Numbered from the stretch's first letter, positions 44,638 through 55,553 are shown. The stretch is 64,000 bases of DNA from Mycolicibacterium confluentis (GCF_010729895.1 NZ_AP022612.1:3100001-3164000), one strand, 5' to 3'. Translations and numbers: made by a program. The notes: generated by a model from the sequence alone, not told the origin.

Positions 44638-45161
44638 AGCTCGTCCAAGTTCAGCAGACCGTCGGGCGGGTCGATCTCGACGAATCCGCCCGACACCGAG
44701 ACGGTGGGCACGATCGCTGTGACGAACGGGATCAGGATCTCCTTGCCCGCCTCGTTCTTCACGCTCAACAACTCCCCCGCCGCGGTGTGCAGCACCTCCG
44801 CGATGCGGCCGACGGCGGCACCGTCGAGCGTGCGCACCGCGAGGCCTTCGAGTTGGTGGTCGTAGTACTCGTCGGGCTCGTCGATCGGCGGCAGGTCCTC
44901 GGAGTCGACCACGAACAGCGTGCCGCGCAACGCGTCGGCGGCAGTGCGGTCGGAGACCCCGACCAACCGCACCAGGAGTCGTTCCCCATGCGGACGGACC
45001 GACTCAACTGTGAAATTCCGTGCCGGTTTGTCGCGAGAAGCCCTGGCGTGCAGGGTCTTTCCCGCGACAAACCGGGAATCGGGATCGTCGGTGCGGACGT
45101 CGATGACGACCTCACCTGTGATGCCGTGCGCCTTGGCGACGCGGCCGACAATCAGCTCCAC
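44634..45161 (-). CDS. rimM: 16S rRNA processing protein RimM
   Basis: RimM, 175 residues, helps assemble the 30S head. The N-terminal beta-barrel ([14 protein letters not shown]) and PRC-barrel with [12 protein letters not shown] are clear, and [16 protein letters not shown] is near the C-terminus. It sits between khpA and trmD. Confidence 0.96.
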   Translation of the reverse strand: MELIVGRVAKAHGITGEVVIDVRTDDPDSRFVAGKTLHARASRDKPARNFTVESVRPHGERLLVRLVGVSDRTAADALRGTLFVVDSEDLPPIDEPDEYYDHQLEGLAVRTLDGAAVGRIAEVLHTAAGELLSVKNEAGKEILIPFVTAIVPTVSVSGGFVEIDPPDGLLNLDEL

Positions 45162-45167
45162 AAGAAG

Positions 45168-45410
45168 TTACTGGTCGGTGTCCACTACGTCGACGCGGAT
45201 GCCCCGACCGCCGATGCCCGCAACCAGTGTGCGCAGCGCGGTGGCGGTGCGTCCTCCGCGTCCGATCACCTTGCCGAGATCGTCGGGATGGACGTGCACC
45301 TCGACGGTGCGGCCACGCCGCGACGTGACCATGTCGACACGCACATCGTCAGGGTTGTCGACGATTCCGCGGACCAGATGCTCCACGGCGTCGACGACGA
45401 CCGTGCTCAT
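45168..45410 (-). CDS. khpA: KH-domain RNA-binding protein KhpA
   Basis: An 80-residue protein with a single KH domain. The motif [18 protein letters not shown] is the G-x-x-G loop. It binds RNA with KhpB in other bacteria. Its start overlaps the rpsP stop by four bases. Confidence 0.93.
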   Translation of the reverse strand: MSTVVVDAVEHLVRGIVDNPDDVRVDMVTSRRGRTVEVHVHPDDLGKVIGRGGRTATALRTLVAGIGGRGIRVDVVDTDQ

Positions 45411-45871
45411 TCGGCGGGCGTCTCGGCGGTCTCAGCCTCAGTGGCCTCAGCCTCTGCCGGAGCGGCCTCGTCGGCCTTCTTCGGCGCCTTCTTCTTCTTG
45501 AGCGTGGTGGCCTCGCCGCCGGAGGCGCCGTCAGCCTGGGCCAGCGCGGCGTTGAACAGGTCGAGCTTGCTGGGCTTGGGCTCCTTGACCTTCAGGGTGC
45601 CCTCGGCGCCCGGCAGACCCTTGAACTTCTGCCAGTCACCCGTGATCTTCAGCAGCGCGAGGACGGGCTCGGTGGGCTGTGCACCCACACCCAGCCAGTA
45701 CTGCGCACGCTCCGAATCGATCTCGATCAGGCTGGGCTCTTCCTTCGGGTGGTACCGGCCGATGACCTCGATGGACCGGCCGTCGCGGCGCGTGCGCGCA
45801 TCGGCGACGGAGATGCGGTACTGGGGGTTGCGGATCTTCCCGAGACGGGTGAGCTTGATCTTGACAGCCAT
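45407..45871 (-). CDS. rpsP: 30S ribosomal protein S16
   Basis: S16 (bS16), 154 residues. The first 85 residues are the conserved protein ([22 protein letters not shown], then [17 protein letters not shown]). The remainder is an alanine- and glutamate-rich tail with a lysine stretch, the actinobacterial extension. It is first of the rpsP-khpA-rimM-trmD operon. Confidence 0.97.
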   Translation of the reverse strand: MAVKIKLTRLGKIRNPQYRISVADARTRRDGRSIEVIGRYHPKEEPSLIEIDSERAQYWLGVGAQPTEPVLALLKITGDWQKFKGLPGAEGTLKVKEPKPSKLDLFNAALAQADGASGGEATTLKKKKAPKKADEAAPAEAEATEAETAETPAE

Positions 45872-46058
45872 GTGAAGCTTCTTCTCCTACGATTGCCACG
45901 CTGCAATTCAGCGATGCGGGCGGGTTGCCCGGATCCGGTTTTGCCTTACGTGTGTGACGCCGCGCGGCGCATCCGGACCAGCCGAAAGCCGCAGGGCAGA
46001 CAGCCGACCATTGTGCCAGACCACGGGGCAGCCACAAAAACCGCTGAACTCGCCGCCC

Positions 46059-46478
46059 TCACAGCAGCTTGTCGAAGCACTTCACCTCGACCCGCCGGGT
46101 CATCCGCCACCCTGGGTCGGTGCGCAGGAGTTCGTCCTCGTACCAGATCCCGACGAAGAGGATCTGCTTGCTCTCGGAGTCGAAGACCATCGGGTTGAAG
46201 CAGATCGTGCGCGCGGTGGCCGTGTCCCCGTCGATCCGGATGTCGAAGTTGCCGAGCATGTGGGAATACGCCGGAAAGTTCGGTAGCACGTCCTTCAGCC
46301 AGGCCTTGACCTCGGGAAACCTGCCGTCGATGCCTCCGGTGACGCGGTAGTCGATGTAGGCATCCGGGGTGAACACCCGGTCCAGGTCGTCGAACCTCCG
46401 CTGGTCGATCGCGCTCGAATAGTCGACGAGCAACTGCTGGATCTCCAGGCGGTCGGAGATCTCCTCCAGGCTGAGCAT
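46059..46478 (-). CDS. SnoaL/NTF2-like protein
   Basis: A 139-residue protein homologous to Rv2910c. It has the NTF2-like cone: LEIQQLLVDYSSAIDQRRFDDLDRVFTPDAYIDY near the start and MVFDSESKQILFVGIWYEDELLRTDPGWRMT in the second half. The substrate is unknown. The ATG at 46478 was taken; a GTG five codons upstream is possible. It diverges from the diflavin reductase across a region holding the IdeR-like box. Confidence 0.87.
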   Translation of the reverse strand: MLSLEEISDRLEIQQLLVDYSSAIDQRRFDDLDRVFTPDAYIDYRVTGGIDGRFPEVKAWLKDVLPNFPAYSHMLGNFDIRIDGDTATARTICFNPMVFDSESKQILFVGIWYEDELLRTDPGWRMTRRVEVKCFDKLL

Positions 46479-46533
46479 GGGTCGATTCAACACCGGCCAA
46501 CCGAAAAAGGGAGCACCCACAAGCACCCGACAC

Positions 46534-46552
46534 CTAAGTAAGGTCACCCTAA
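46534..46552. promoter_or_regulatory. IdeR-like iron box
   Basis: The 19 bases starting CTAAGTAAGG match the IdeR consensus palindrome TTAGGTTAGGCTAACCTAA at 13 positions, including the CCTAA right arm. It is 31 bases before the diflavin reductase start and 55 bases before the SnoaL gene start on the other side, so iron-loaded IdeR could repress either. Confidence 0.55.
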
Positions 46553-46583
46553 GTTGCGGTTCGCCTGAGTGAGGGGTTCTCCA

Positions 46584-48149
46584 GTGTCTGATCAGCCCGA
46601 GTTCTCGCTGATGGTCGGTTACGGCAGCGATATGGGCAGCGCCGAGTACGTCGCCATGCAGTTCGCCGAAGCCACCACCGCCATCGGCATCACGGCGACC
46701 GAGACCGAGCTCAACCAGATTCCGCTCGAAGCCCTGCGGGACGTCACGCACTTCGTCGCGGTGACCTCGACCTTCGGTGATGGCGAGTTCCCGGACAACG
46801 CCGCCCTGTTCTGGGAGGCGATCAGCGCCGACGACGCGCCCCGTCTGGACCACCTCAGCTTCGCAGTGCTGGCCCTCGGCGACTCCGGTTATGAGCTGTT
46901 CTGCAACGCCGGACGCCTGCTCGACGACCGCCTTGAGGGTCTCGGCGCCACCCGGCTGGCGGACCGCCAGGAGATCGACGGCCACTACGACCCCGACTCC
47001 GGCGTGTGGATCGCCGACATGGTCAAGATCGTGCAGGCGCTGCACGCGGAGGCGCCCGCGGCCATCACCGTCTCCGAATCCCCCTCCCCTGCCCCGCCCC
47101 GGCCCGAACTGGCCGGATGGGACCGCGACAACCCGTACGAGGCCACGCTCGTCGTGAACCGACTGCTGTCCGCGCCGGGTGCGGACAAGGAGGTCCGCCA
47201 CTACGAGATCGATCTCGGCGACTCCGGCATCACCTATCAGGCGGGCGATTCGATTGCGGTGCACGCCACCAACGACCCGCACCTGGTCGAACAGTTGTTG
47301 GACGCGCTGGGCGTCGGCCCCGACCACCAGGTCGAACACCACGATCACCCACTGGGGACGCTGCTGACCGAACACCTCGAGATCCGCACGCCGTCGAAGG
47401 CCCTGCAGACCCTGGTCGGCGTGGACGGCCATGACGTGCTCGACCTGGTGAGGCGGGCCGACCTCGGGGTCGACGAGGTGGTGGAGACGCTGCGCCCGCT
47501 GCAGTTCCGCGACTACTCGATCTCCTCGAGTCCCGTCGTCGACCCGCGGCGGGTGCACCTGACTGTGGCCACCGTGCACTACGTCCACGCGGGCAGGCGC
47601 CACGGCGGTGTCGCCTCGACGTTCCTTGCCCAGCGGTGCGACACCGTGCGGGTGCACCTGCGGCCCAACCAGCATTTCCGCCTGCCCGCCCCGGACGTGC
47701 CCATCATCATGATCGGCCCCGGCACCGGCGTCGCGCCGTTCCGCGGCTTTCTGCACGAACGGCAGGCGACGTCGGCGTCGGGTTCGTCATGGCTGTTCTT
47801 CGGCGACCGGCGCCGCGCGACGCACTACCTCTACCGCGACGAGTTGGAGGGCTTCGTGGACTCCGGTGGGCTGACGCGCCTGGACCTCGCGTTCTCTCGG
47901 GACGGAAAGGCCGGGGCCGCCAAGCATTACGTCTGGCACCGGATGCTCGAGCAGGCCTCTGACCTGTGGGCGTGGCTGCAGGAAGGGGCACATCTGTATG
48001 TGTGCGGCGACGCCGACCGGATGGCCCGCGACGTCGACGCCGCGCTGCATCAGGTGATCGCGCAGGCCGGCGCACTGGACTCCGACGACGCGCACGCCTA
48101 CCTCAACCAGATGGTCCGAGATCACCGCTACGCTCGCGACGTGTACTGA
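46584..48149 (+). CDS. diflavin reductase (flavodoxin plus FNR domains, CysJ/CPR-like)
   Basis: A protein of 521 residues. The N-terminal flavodoxin-like FMN domain shows STFGDGEFPDNAALFWE and LGDSGYELFCNAG. The FAD/NADPH half has DYSISSSPVVDP (the R-x-Y-S FAD block), MIGPGTGVAPFRGF and YVCGDADRMARDVD. It resembles sulfite reductase flavoprotein and cytochrome P450 reductase, passing electrons from NADPH to an unidentified acceptor. The start GTG at 46584 has AGGGG seven bases before it. An IdeR-like box suggests induction at low iron, unlike a plain sulfite reductase subunit. Confidence 0.92.
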   Translation: MSDQPEFSLMVGYGSDMGSAEYVAMQFAEATTAIGITATETELNQIPLEALRDVTHFVAVTSTFGDGEFPDNAALFWEAISADDAPRLDHLSFAVLALGDSGYELFCNAGRLLDDRLEGLGATRLADRQEIDGHYDPDSGVWIADMVKIVQALHAEAPAAITVSESPSPAPPRPELAGWDRDNPYEATLVVNRLLSAPGADKEVRHYEIDLGDSGITYQAGDSIAVHATNDPHLVEQLLDALGVGPDHQVEHHDHPLGTLLTEHLEIRTPSKALQTLVGVDGHDVLDLVRRADLGVDEVVETLRPLQFRDYSISSSPVVDPRRVHLTVATVHYVHAGRRHGGVASTFLAQRCDTVRVHLRPNQHFRLPAPDVPIIMIGPGTGVAPFRGFLHERQATSASGSSWLFFGDRRRATHYLYRDELEGFVDSGGLTRLDLAFSRDGKAGAAKHYVWHRMLEQASDLWAWLQEGAHLYVCGDADRMARDVDAALHQVIAQAGALDSDDAHAYLNQMVRDHRYARDVY

Positions 48150-48170
48150 GCCGCCTTAGGCTGGTGGCCC

Positions 48171-49043
48171 ATGCGCAGACTTCTCGCGGGTGCGGCGATG
48201 CTTCTCAGTGCGGTCCTGGTGGCCCCAGTGGCCGGCGCGGACACCATCAACGTCCAACCCGCCGGGTCGGCGCCGATCCCCGACGGACCCGCGGTGGCCT
48301 GGATTATTGCCGACATGGACTCCGGTGAAATCCTCGCGGGCCGCAACGAGAACGCGCACCACGCCCCCGCCAGCACCATCAAGACCCTGCTGGCCCAGGT
48401 CGTGCTCGACGAGGTTCCCCTCGACGCGACGATCGTCGCGACCGACGAGGACACCCGCGTCGAGTGCAACTGCGCGGGTGTGGCGCCCGGACAGACCTAC
48501 ACCACCCGCCAACTGCTGGACGGACTGCTGCTGGCCTCGGGCAACGATGCCGCCAACACCCTGGCGCGCATGCTCGGCGGAGCCGACAGCGCCGTCGCGA
48601 AGATGAACGCCAAGGCCGCCCAACTCGGAGCGTTGGGCACCAACGCCGGCAGTCCGTCGGGCATCGACGGCCCCGGTATCGCGATGTGGTCCACCCCGCA
48701 CGACCTCGCGGTGATCTTCCGCGGTGCCATGGCGTATCCGGTGTTCGCCGAGATCGTCGCGCAGCCCTCCGCGGTGTTCCCCGCCAAGTCCGGCGACCGC
48801 GTCCTGGTCAACCAGAACGAGATGCTCGCGCGGTATCCGGGCATGCTCGGCGGCAAGACCGGCTACACCGACCTGGCCCGCAAGACCTATGTCGGCGCGG
48901 CCCAGCGCGACGGCAGGCGCCTGGTCGTCGCGTTGATGTACGGCCTTGTCAAAGAGGGCGGTCCGACCTACTGGGACCAGTCGAGCGCACTGCTGGACTG
49001 GGGCTTCGGGCTGGGCCGCGGTTCCAGCGTCGGGGTGCTGTAG
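48171..49043 (+). CDS. exported D-alanyl-D-alanine carboxypeptidase, first of tandem pair
   Basis: A DacB-type S11 peptidase of 290 residues. A signal peptide ends near VAGADT. Active-site motifs are PASTIKTLLA near residue 69 (S-x-x-K), SGNDAAN near 124 (S-x-N) and GKTGYTD near 229 (K-T-G). It trims the terminal D-Ala of peptidoglycan. No C-terminal amphipathic anchor is evident. It corresponds to Rv2911 (DacB2) in position; a close paralogue follows at 49101. Confidence 0.93.
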   Translation: MRRLLAGAAMLLSAVLVAPVAGADTINVQPAGSAPIPDGPAVAWIIADMDSGEILAGRNENAHHAPASTIKTLLAQVVLDEVPLDATIVATDEDTRVECNCAGVAPGQTYTTRQLLDGLLLASGNDAANTLARMLGGADSAVAKMNAKAAQLGALGTNAGSPSGIDGPGIAMWSTPHDLAVIFRGAMAYPVFAEIVAQPSAVFPAKSGDRVLVNQNEMLARYPGMLGGKTGYTDLARKTYVGAAQRDGRRLVVALMYGLVKEGGPTYWDQSSALLDWGFGLGRGSSVGVL

Positions 49044-49100
49044 CCGGTTCGATACCGCATCGGGGCCGTGACTTGACCTGCGCTCCCTACGCTTCGGCGA

Positions 49101-49934
49101 GTGCCTGCGTCCAGACCCCTTCCCCGGGCGGTCGCCGCACTGGCCTGCCTGCTGACCCTGGTCCTCCCCGGCACAGCCACAGCTCAACCCGGGATCCCGG
49201 CGGCCTCGGCGCCCGACGGCCCGGCCCGCGCCTGGCTCGTCGCCGACATCGACACCGGCGCCATCCTGGCCAGCAAGGACCCCTACGGCCACTACGCACC
49301 GGCGAGCACCATCAAGGTGCTGCTCGCGATGGTCGTGCTCGACCATCTGCACCCCAACGCGGCCGTGCGCGCGAGCCAGGTGCACACCCAGGTGGAGTGC
49401 TCGTGTGTCGGACTGGTGCCGGGGCAGGCCTACACCACCCGCCAACTGCTCGAGGGTCTGCTGATGGTGTCGGGCAACGACGCGGCCAACCTGCTCGGCG
49501 ACATGCTCGGCGGCTACCGCGCGGCGATCGCCCGGATGACGGCCAAGGCACAGAGCCTGGGCGCGAAGAACACTCGCGCCATGTCACCGTCGGGCCTCGA
49601 CGGTCCGGGCTGGGAATCCATCACGACGCCGCACGACCTGGCCCTGCTCTTCCGGTCGGCGCTGGCCTACCCGCTGATCGCGCACATCATGCGCCAGCCC
49701 AGCGCGCAGTTCCCGTCGCGCACCGGCTACAAGACGCTGGCCAACCAGAACGAACTGCTGCAGCGGTATCCGGGCGATCTCGGTGGTAAGACGGGCTACA
49801 CCAACCTGGCCGGAAAGACCTACGTCGGTGCGGCCCAGCGTGGTAATCGCCGTCTCGTGGTGGTCCAGATGAAGGGCAGCGGAGACCTCTACGGGCAGGC
49901 GATCGGCCTGCTGGACTGGGGTTTCACGCAGTGA
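49101..49934 (+). CDS. exported D-alanyl-D-alanine carboxypeptidase, second of tandem pair
   Basis: A 277-residue paralogue of the preceding protein, sharing the layout and motifs PASTIKVLLA, SGNDAAN and GKTGYTN, and ending LLDWGFTQ. The signal peptide is different (start GTG at 49101). The two genes are separated by 57 bases. A duplication in this lineage is inferred; which corresponds to DacB2 is uncertain. Confidence 0.92.
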   Translation: MPASRPLPRAVAALACLLTLVLPGTATAQPGIPAASAPDGPARAWLVADIDTGAILASKDPYGHYAPASTIKVLLAMVVLDHLHPNAAVRASQVHTQVECSCVGLVPGQAYTTRQLLEGLLMVSGNDAANLLGDMLGGYRAAIARMTAKAQSLGAKNTRAMSPSGLDGPGWESITTPHDLALLFRSALAYPLIAHIMRQPSAQFPSRTGYKTLANQNELLQRYPGDLGGKTGYTNLAGKTYVGAAQRGNRRLVVVQMKGSGDLYGQAIGLLDWGFTQ

Positions 49935-51003
49935 GCTTCCGGTACACCTGACCGCGCAGCATCACCAGGTCCGGGTGTGCCAGCACGCCCGGATCCCGAG
50001 GGTCGGCCGAGTAGCAGATCAGGTCGGCGGGCGCGCCGTGGGCCAGTGCGGGCCGGCCCAGCCACTCGCGCGCACCCCAGGACGCCGCCCCCAGGGCTTC
50101 GGTGGCGCTCATCCCGACGCCGCGCAGCGCCTCCACCTCGTCGGCGATCCGCCCATGCGCGACGAAACCGCCCGCATCGGTGCCCGCGTAGATCGGCACG
50201 CCGGCCTCGCGCGCGGCGCCCACCCGGTCCCGACACGAGGCGTACAGGTCCTGCATGTGCTTGGCGTACGTCGGGTATTTCGTTGCCCCAGCGGCGATTC
50301 CGGGAAAGTTCTCGATGTTGATCAGGGTCGGCACCAACGCCGTGCCGTGCTCGAGCATCAGCGGAATGATGTCCTCGGTGATGCCTGTGCCGTGCTCGAT
50401 GCAGTCGATGCCTGCCCTGATCAGGCCGGGCAGCGCGTCCTCGCCGAACACATGAGCGGTGACGCGGGCGCCGTTGGCGTGCGCGGCGTCGATGGCCGCG
50501 GTGAGCACGTCGTCGGACCACAGCGGGGCCAGGTCCCCCACGCCACGGTCGATCCAGTCGCCGACGAGCTTGACCCACCCGTCGCCCCAGCGGGCCTGCT
50601 GCGCGACGTACTCCGGCAGCTGGGACTCGTCCTCGATGTCGATCGCGATGCCGTGGCCGTACCGCTTGGGCCGGGCCAGGTGCCTGCCCGCGCGGATGAT
50701 GCGCGGCAGGTCGTCACGGTCGTCGAAGCTGCGGGTGTCGACGGGTGATCCGGCGTCGCGCAGCAGCAGCGCACCGGCGTCGCGCTCGATCTCGGCCTGC
50801 TCGACGGCCTCGTCGAACTCGACGATCCCGTGCGGGCCGAGGCCCACATGGCAGTGCGCGTCCACCAGGCCGGGGATGATCCAGCCACCCGCGAAGACTG
50901 TCTGCGCGTCGGCGACCGGTTCGGCCGACAACACACCGTCGACGATCCACCAGTCAACGGGTTCGCCGTCGGGCAGGCCGATGCCGCGCAGGTGCAGCCG
51001 CAC
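49924..51003 (-). CDS. amidohydrolase family protein
   Basis: A protein of 359 residues like Rv2915c. The metal-binding HCHVG is near residue 50, with further histidines in THAHVF-like VTAHVFGED near 186 and IEHGTGI near 203, and an acidic residue in YAGTDAGG near 275. The substrate is unknown. It overlaps the second carboxypeptidase gene tail-to-tail by 11 bases and begins two bases after the ffh stop. Confidence 0.9.
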   Translation of the reverse strand: MRLHLRGIGLPDGEPVDWWIVDGVLSAEPVADAQTVFAGGWIIPGLVDAHCHVGLGPHGIVEFDEAVEQAEIERDAGALLLRDAGSPVDTRSFDDRDDLPRIIRAGRHLARPKRYGHGIAIDIEDESQLPEYVAQQARWGDGWVKLVGDWIDRGVGDLAPLWSDDVLTAAIDAAHANGARVTAHVFGEDALPGLIRAGIDCIEHGTGITEDIIPLMLEHGTALVPTLINIENFPGIAAGATKYPTYAKHMQDLYASCRDRVGAAREAGVPIYAGTDAGGFVAHGRIADEVEALRGVGMSATEALGAASWGAREWLGRPALAHGAPADLICYSADPRDPGVLAHPDLVMLRGQVYRKLTA

Positions 51004-51005
51004 GG

Positions 51006-52571
51006 TTACTTCTGTCCCGGGAACTTCAACTTCGAAAGGTCGAAATCGGCGAGGCCGGGCGGCAGCTCGTCGAGGCCGGCGGGCATACCCGACAGGTCGG
51101 GGAAGCCGCCGGGAACGCCGAGCGGGTTGCGCACCTTCGGCGGCGTCGGTCCCCTGCCCTTGCCCTTGCCCTTCTTGCCCTTGGCGTTCTTGCCGCCCTT
51201 GCGGTTGTTGGCCTTGCGGCCGCCGACTCCGGGCATGCCGAACTTGCCTGCCATCGAGGCCATCATCTTGCGGGCCTCGAAGAACCGGTCCACCAGCTGA
51301 TTGACCTCGGAGACGCTGACGCCCGAGCCGTTCGCGATGCGAAGCCGGCGGGAGGCGTTGATGATTTTGGGGTCGTCGCGCTCCTGCGGGGTCATGCCGC
51401 GGATGATCGCCTGCAGACGGTCCAGCTGTTTGTCGTCGACGGCGGCCAGGGCGTCCTTCATCTGCCCGGCGCCGGGCAGCATGCCCAGCAGGTTGCCGAT
51501 CGGCCCCATCTTGCGGATCGCGAGCATCTGCTCGAGGAAGTCCTCCAGCGTCAGTTCACCGGAGCCGATCTTGGCGGCGGCCTCCTCGGCCTTCTCCGCG
51601 TCGAAGACCTGCTCGGCCTGCTCGATCAGGCTCAGCACATCGCCCATGCCGAGGATGCGGCTGGCCATCCGGTCGGGGTGGAAGACGTCGAAGTCCTCGA
51701 GCTTCTCGCCCGTCGACGCGAACAGGATCGGCACGCCGGTGACCTCACGCACCGACAGCGCAGCGCCACCGCGCGCGTCACCGTCGAGCTTGGTCAGCAC
51801 CACACCGGTGAAGCCGACGCCGGCGCCGAACGCCTCGGCGGTGGCGACGGCATCCTGGCCGATCATGGCGTCCAGCACGAACAGCGTCTCGTCGGGTTGC
51901 ACGGCGTCGCGGATCGCGGCGGCCTGCGCCATCAGCACATCGTCGATGCCGAGGCGACCCGCGGTGTCAACGATCACGACGTCGAAGTGCTTGGCCTTGG
52001 CCTCAGCCAGGCCCGCGGCAGCCACCGCGACGGGATCGCCCGGGCCCGCACCCTCGGTCACGGCGGCGCTCGCCGCCGTGCCCGGATGCGGCGCGAAGAC
52101 GTCCACACCCGCGCGTTCACCGACGATCTGGAGCTGGCTGACGGCGCCGGGACGCTGCAGGTCACAGGCCACCAACAGCGGGGTGTGCCCTTGTCCACGA
52201 AGCCATTTGGCGAGCTTGCCGGCCAGCGTCGTCTTACCGGCGCCCTGCAGGCCCGCGAGCATGATGACCGTCGGCGGGGTCTTGGCGAAGGCCAGCTGCC
52301 GGGTCTCGCCGCCGAGGATGCCGATGAGCTCCTCGTTGACGATCTTGACGACCTGCTGGGCGGGGTTGAGCGCGCCGGAGACCTCAGCGCCCTTGGCGCG
52401 GTCCTTGATGCGGGCGATGAACTCGCGCACCACGGGCAGCGACACGTCGGCTTCGAGCAGGGCCAGACGGATCTCGCGAGCGGTGGCGTCGATGTCGGCG
52501 TCGGTGAGCCGGCCCTTGCCCCGCAGGCCCGCCAGCGCACCGGTCAACCGGTCGGACAGGGATTCAAACAC
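51006..52571 (-). CDS. ffh: signal recognition particle protein
   Basis: Ffh (SRP54), 521 residues, binds 4.5S RNA and signal sequences and delivers them with FtsY. The NG domain has GLQGAGKTTLAGKLA (P-loop) near residue 106, DTAGR near 200 and TKLDGDARGG near 260. The M domain contains LEQMLAIRKMGPIGNLLGMLPG and VNQLVDRFFEARKMM. A glycine- and lysine-rich tail (GGKNAKGKKGKGKGRG) is typical of actinobacteria. Confidence 0.97.
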   Translation of the reverse strand: MFESLSDRLTGALAGLRGKGRLTDADIDATAREIRLALLEADVSLPVVREFIARIKDRAKGAEVSGALNPAQQVVKIVNEELIGILGGETRQLAFAKTPPTVIMLAGLQGAGKTTLAGKLAKWLRGQGHTPLLVACDLQRPGAVSQLQIVGERAGVDVFAPHPGTAASAAVTEGAGPGDPVAVAAAGLAEAKAKHFDVVIVDTAGRLGIDDVLMAQAAAIRDAVQPDETLFVLDAMIGQDAVATAEAFGAGVGFTGVVLTKLDGDARGGAALSVREVTGVPILFASTGEKLEDFDVFHPDRMASRILGMGDVLSLIEQAEQVFDAEKAEEAAAKIGSGELTLEDFLEQMLAIRKMGPIGNLLGMLPGAGQMKDALAAVDDKQLDRLQAIIRGMTPQERDDPKIINASRRLRIANGSGVSVSEVNQLVDRFFEARKMMASMAGKFGMPGVGGRKANNRKGGKNAKGKKGKGKGRGPTPPKVRNPLGVPGGFPDLSGMPAGLDELPPGLADFDLSKLKFPGQK

Positions 52572-52613
52572 GCAGCCAGCCTAGCTGCTGGCCGATGTCG
52601 AGCACGGACAGCA

Positions 52614-55088
52614 TCAACTCGCCTCTTCGGCCGGTTTGGCCGGCGGCGGCGCGGGCAGTGCTTCGTAGAGTTCGCGCTCCAGCGTTTCGCGCTTGCCCTC
52701 GAGGTCCGCGCCGACGATGCCGAACACGTCCACCACCGAGGACCCCAGCGTCGTGACCCGCGCCCATTCGATGTCCACGTCGGCCCGCTCAAGCACGGTG
52801 GTGAGCACCGCGAGCATGCCTGTGCGATCGGTCGTACGGACCTCGACGGTGAGCTGGTCGGGCGTGGCGCCGCTATGCCAGATGATCCGTGGCGGTGCCG
52901 CGGGCGCGTTGATCGGCACGGCCTGGCGCACCTCACCGGCCCGTCCGCGCGGGGCATCCTGCGCCTCCCGGTCGCGGCGCTGCAGCGCACCGATTACGTC
53001 CAGTTCGCCGTCTAGCGCCAGAATCAGCTGCTGGCGCAGCAGTTCCACGGCGGGTGGATCACCGAAGTGGGGCGCGACCACGAACGAGTTGATCGCCGAG
53101 CCCTCGTGGCTGTTGACCGACGCCGAGTACACCCGCAGCGAGTTCAGCGCCAGCACACCGGCCGTCTTGGACAGCAGGCCTCGCCGATCCGGAGCGATCA
53201 TGGTCACGTTGTAGGTTCGGGTGCTGTCGCCGGGTGTCATCTCGACGTACACCCCGCCGACCTCGGTGGCCAGCGAAAGGTGCCGCGGGTCAATGGGTTC
53301 GGCGTGCGGCAGCGGCTCACCGGCCATCACCAGGCGGCAGCGCCGAACCAGGTCGCCGATCAGCGACGCCTTCCAGTCTCCCCACACGCCGGGCCCGGTG
53401 GCCAGCGAATCGGCCTCGGCCAGGGCGTCAAGCAGTTCGAGCAGAACCGGATCGCCGCCCAGCCTGTCCACCACGGCGGCGATGGTCTCGGGATCCTGCA
53501 GGTCCTTTCGCGTCGCGGTGCCCGGCAGCAGCAGGTGGAAACGGACCATCGCGGACAGGATCTCGATGTCCGAGGGCCACAGTCCGAGGCGCGTGCCGAT
53601 CTGGGTCGCCAGTTCGGCACCGATCACGCTGTGGTCACCTCCCCGGCCCTTGCCGATGTCGTGACACAGCGCGCCCAGCACCAGCAGGTCGGGTCGCGAC
53701 ACCCTGGTGGTCAAAGCGCTTGCCTGGGAGACGGTTTCGACCAGGTGCCGGTCCACCGTCCAGATGTGCACGACGTCGCGCGGCGGCAGGTCGCGGATCG
53801 CGCCCCACTCCGGAAACAGCCTGCCCCACAACCCGGTTCGATCCAGCGCCTCAACCGTCGTGACCATTGCGGGTCCGGCCGCGAGCAGGACCAACAGGTC
53901 CTTCAGCGCCGGCCGCGGCCAGGGGGTGCGCAGTTCCGGAGCCGAGGCGGCCAGTCGACTCAGTGTCGACGCCGACATCGGCAGCCCCGTGGTCGCCGAG
54001 GCCGCTGCCACGCGCAGGATCAGGCCGGGGTCACGCTCGGGGCGCGCGTCGCGCGCCAGGATCACCTCGCCGTTGAACTCGATGACACCCTCGTCGAGAG
54101 GCCGGCGGGCGGGCCTGCGCAAGGCCGCGAAGCCGCGCTTCGGCAACGCGTTCCTCGCCGTGCGAACCCCGGCGTCGACGTAGTAGCTGATGGTGCGGGC
54201 CGAGTCGGACAGCGCGCGGGCCAGGTCGAAACGGTCGCCGATGTGCAGTGCAGCACCGATCTCGTCGGCGTGCTGAGCCAGCAGCAGGTCACGTCCCCGG
54301 CCCGAGACCCGATGCAACTCGGTGCGCACGTCGAGCAGCACGCGGTGCGCATCCCCGAGAGACCCCATGGGTGAGGCCAGCAGTCGGCTGGGATAGATGT
54401 CGGCCAACTGGGCGATCGCGAGAGCATTGAGGAGTTGGACGTCGCGCAGCCCGCCTCGCCCGCACTTCAGGTCGGGCTCGGCTCGGTGCGCGATCACACC
54501 GCTGCGCTGCCACCGCGCCTCGGTGTGCGCGACGAGTTCCTCGAAACGGCCCGCGATTCCGGTCCGCCACTGCCTGCGGGCACCGCCGATCAGCAGTGCG
54601 GACAGTTCGGCGTCACCGGCGATGTGCCGGGCCTCGAGCATCGCCAGGCCGGCCGAGATGTCGTCGCCGGCCACCTGCAGCGCCTCCGGCACCGTGCGGA
54701 CGCTGTGGTCGATGCGAATGTTGGCATCCCACAGCGGATACCACAGAAGTTCGGCGACCTGAGTGACGATCTCAGCCGGCATGTTGTCATGCAGCAGAGT
54801 CAGGTCGAGGTCGGAGTGCGGCACGAGTTCACCGCGGCCCAGGCCGCCCGTGGCGACGATGGCGAAACCACTGGTCGGCGTGATTCCGATCTCGGTCGCC
54901 TTTGTGGTCAGCCAGAATTCATGCAGGTCGAGCAGTGCCTCGCGCAGTGCGGCGGCATCGAGTCGATGCGCGGATCCCGCCAGCAGGTTCTTGACCGCTG
55001 CGGCAAGGTCTTTCGCGGGCTTGGACGCGCCGGCCGCCGGCGCCTCCCAACGGGAGGCTCCGGCGGCGGGTTCCGGTTTCTGGCCCAT
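52614..55088 (-). CDS. glnD: PII uridylyltransferase / adenylyl-transferring GlnD
   Basis: GlnD, 824 residues, modifies the PII protein GlnB according to nitrogen state. The nucleotidyltransferase motif [19 protein letters not shown] is near residue 81, the HD domain [20 protein letters not shown] near 475, and two C-terminal ACT domains. The ATG at 55088 follows GAGGGGAC. In mycobacteria GlnD adenylylates rather than uridylylates GlnK/GlnB, as known from relatives. It lies 42 bases before ffh. Confidence 0.95.
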   Translation of the reverse strand: MGQKPEPAAGASRWEAPAAGASKPAKDLAAAVKNLLAGSAHRLDAAALREALLDLHEFWLTTKATEIGITPTSGFAIVATGGLGRGELVPHSDLDLTLLHDNMPAEIVTQVAELLWYPLWDANIRIDHSVRTVPEALQVAGDDISAGLAMLEARHIAGDAELSALLIGGARRQWRTGIAGRFEELVAHTEARWQRSGVIAHRAEPDLKCGRGGLRDVQLLNALAIAQLADIYPSRLLASPMGSLGDAHRVLLDVRTELHRVSGRGRDLLLAQHADEIGAALHIGDRFDLARALSDSARTISYYVDAGVRTARNALPKRGFAALRRPARRPLDEGVIEFNGEVILARDARPERDPGLILRVAAASATTGLPMSASTLSRLAASAPELRTPWPRPALKDLLVLLAAGPAMVTTVEALDRTGLWGRLFPEWGAIRDLPPRDVVHIWTVDRHLVETVSQASALTTRVSRPDLLVLGALCHDIGKGRGGDHSVIGAELATQIGTRLGLWPSDIEILSAMVRFHLLLPGTATRKDLQDPETIAAVVDRLGGDPVLLELLDALAEADSLATGPGVWGDWKASLIGDLVRRCRLVMAGEPLPHAEPIDPRHLSLATEVGGVYVEMTPGDSTRTYNVTMIAPDRRGLLSKTAGVLALNSLRVYSASVNSHEGSAINSFVVAPHFGDPPAVELLRQQLILALDGELDVIGALQRRDREAQDAPRGRAGEVRQAVPINAPAAPPRIIWHSGATPDQLTVEVRTTDRTGMLAVLTTVLERADVDIEWARVTTLGSSVVDVFGIVGADLEGKRETLERELYEALPAPPPAKPAEEAS

Positions 55089-55175
55089 ATTCGTCCCCTC
55101 TTTCCAACTGCCGATCAACGCTCACCGGTCAGGTGAGGTCGAGGACGACGGAGAACCGTCAGAAACCGTTGCGCA

Positions 55176-55514
<339 letters not shown>

Positions 55515-55553
55515 TTAGTTGATCCCTTCCAAGACACTGTCGATTGTTCCCGA

